The translations under genes and the position numbers were made by a program. The notes under the pieces were generated by a model. That model saw only the letters and a program-made list of their open reading frames with translations. It had not been told where the DNA came from and did no database searches. From NCBI GenBank assembly GCA_023433855.1, contig JAEYTV010000279.1, positions 1 through 6,862 of the forward strand: DNA of 6,862 nucleotides, written 5' to 3'. The first letter of the stretch is position 1. Every line of letters starts with the position of its first letter. Shown in pieces: positions 6,008 to 6,862 of this stretch. This stretch comes from Pseudomonadota bacterium (GTDB lineage Bacteria; Pseudomonadota; Alphaproteobacteria; Rhizobiales; Rhizobiaceae).

Positions 6008-6040
6008 GAAAATGAGAAAGGGCCGACAAGCGGCCCTCTC
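6008..6040 (-). terminator. Terminator-like hairpin after the partial gene
   Basis: On the minus strand GAGAGGGCCG (6031-6040), loop CTTGT and CGGCCCTTTC (6016-6025) form a 10-bp stem with one mismatch, trailed by TCATTTTCC. It begins 37 nt after the stop codon at 6078, a normal terminator position. The T tract is broken by a C and an A. Confidence 0.62.
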
Positions 6041-6077
6041 GAACTCGATGGCAAGACCGGGAGACCGGCCTTCCAAG

Positions 6078-6862
6078 TCAAACCGTGGCGGACGGTTGCG
6101 AAGACGGCTTTTTCGCTTCTAAGAATGCCGGACGCTGGACACGCTTGGTGGTCTTGGCCAAGGCTTCCGTCAACGTGGGGATCGATTCCTCCTCCGTCTT
6201 CTCAGGCATCGACAAGTCGACCGTAGCGACGATGCCAAAGGCCGCCGCCATCGACGTCACCGCGTCTTCGATCGATGGCGCTCCGGCTGCGGCCGGCGTC
6301 GAAGCCTCGAGCGTTTCGACCATCACTGTCTCGGCTACGGGAACCGCGAGGGCAGCCGCCTTCGCATCCGGCCAGCTCGGCCCTGCCTTTTTCGAGGTCG
6401 CCCAGTCGAGCAAGGGGACGACCTCGGTTTCCAGCCATGCCCGAAGCTCGGTTTTGTCAGGCCAAGTCGTATCACTACCCATCTTGTACAGCAGGGCGCT
6501 GACCGCAGCCCAGTTGGATCCAGACGGCAATCGAGTGGTGTCAATAACGAACGCAGCCCTGGGGTTGGGAGCGACGAACTGCGCAAGACTTTCGAGTTCC
6601 TTCTGCGCAAGACGTGCCGTCAGGTGCGTCTTCTCGGCAAGGGACTTTTTGACGATGTTCTTTTTCGGCAACGCTTCAGCCACGTGGCCGCGAATCTCCT
6701 CAAGGTGCGCAATGAACGACTTCATCCCATCTCGGACCTTGATTGCGATGATCGCCTTGAGCCCGTCGAGCCCACCAAGATCATACGGATCGCGTTCCGG
6801 GTTCTCATCGACGTCCGACTTCGACCCGGCGATAATTGCCGTGACGTCCTGAACCCTCAGGC
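6078..6862 (-). CDS. Hypothetical protein, 5'-truncated by the window edge (260 codons visible)
   Basis: The frame is open from the right edge (first full codon at 6860) to TGA at 6078. The ATG at 6725 is probably internal: the 45 codons upstream read as plausible protein (VTAIIAGSKSDVDENPERD, then YDLGGLDGLKAIIAIKVRDG) and no ribosome site precedes that ATG. I recognise no family. A helical basic segment containing SLAEKTHLTARLAQKELESL looks faintly like the first helices of HU/IHF-type DNA-binding proteins, but the rest of that fold is not seen. A Trp-containing segment follows (LRAWLETEVVPLLDWATSKK), then an Ala/Val/Glu-rich, probably disordered tail ending QPSATV. No membrane segment is visible. 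Terminator-like hairpins downstream separate it from the nuclease-like gene. Confidence 0.75.
   Translation of the reverse strand, partial: LRVQDVTAIIAGSKSDVDENPERDPYDLGGLDGLKAIIAIKVRDGMKSFIAHLEEIRGHVAEALPKKNIVKKSLAEKTHLTARLAQKELESLAQFVAPNPRAAFVIDTTRLPSGSNWAAVSALLYKMGSDTTWPDKTELRAWLETEVVPLLDWATSKKAGPSWPDAKAAALAVPVAETVMVETLEASTPAAAGAPSIEDAVTSMAAAFGIVATVDLSMPEKTEEESIPTLTEALAKTTKRVQRPAFLEAKKPSSQPSATV

Larger units (their letters stand above)
5755..6077. other. Non-coding spacer between the partial gene and the nuclease-like gene
   Basis: This 323-bp stretch holds the terminator-like hairpins at 6008-6040 and 5895-5945 and the inverted repeat at 5829-5846. Between the hairpins are a short stem GCGAT/ATCGC (5954-5968) and the palindrome CAGAATTCTG (5988-5997). 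A minus-strand frame through 5878-6081 starts at a TTG overlapping the previous stop and lacks a ribosome site, so I do not call a gene. No clear promoter was found, although one is expected here if the hairpins terminate. Confidence 0.6.

Noticed and set aside
5878..6081. 67-codon minus-strand frame in the spacer
   Set aside because: It starts at a TTG overlapping the previous stop, lacks a Shine-Dalgarno, and runs through both terminator-like hairpins.
4618..6862. repABC-type replication genes with a counter-transcribed RNA in the 5755-6077 spacer
   Set aside because: Neither flanking protein shows RepB or RepC features, so the spacer hairpins cannot be assigned to a repABC system.

Overview
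The window looks like accessory DNA from an alphaproteobacterium, most likely a Hyphomicrobiales (Rhizobium/Agrobacterium-type) plasmid or genomic island. This is inferred from the GC-rich genes, the style of the protein families, and GANTC sites that are scarce in the coding part. No core gene, rRNA or tRNA is present, so the host assignment is soft. All convincing genes lie on the minus strand, so the biological order runs from high to low coordinates.

In transcription order: (1) the 3' part of a gene open to the right edge (6862-6078), unknown function with an Ala-rich tail. (2) A 323-bp spacer (6077-5755) with two terminator-like hairpins and a perfect inverted repeat. (3) A 378-aa protein (5754-4618) with a PD-(D/E)xK nuclease-like motif. 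(4) A 147-bp spacer with a third terminator-like hairpin and a hairpin just before the next ribosome site. (5) A tight four-gene run: an unknown 167-aa protein (4470-3967), a 653-aa AAA ATPase (3974-2013), a 255-aa M41 (FtsH-type) zinc peptidase (2016-1249), and a 312-aa DUF429-like, RNase H-fold-like protein (1213-275). The first three of these overlap by 8 and 4 nt and the last follows after 35 nt.

The main point of interest is that the ATPase and the peptidase look like an FtsH protease split into two polypeptides. The cut falls inside the AAA+ module: the ATPase has Walker A, Walker B, sensor 1 and arginine fingers but no C-terminal lid, and the peptidase begins with an FtsH-like lid before its HESGH zinc site. 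Neither has an obvious membrane anchor. Two nuclease-like proteins in the same neighbourhood suggest an uncharacterised protease-nuclease module, possibly for defence, plasmid maintenance or DNA processing. That functional reading is inference.

The left end (1-274) is gene-free. It carries six GAATC-headed units locked to a 21-bp period (starts 28, 49, 70, then 154, 175, 196), arranged as two triplets that each end in the same 22-bp sequence. This resembles a set of protein-binding sites, such as a transposon end or iterons, and is also a dense cluster of CcrM-type GANTC sites.
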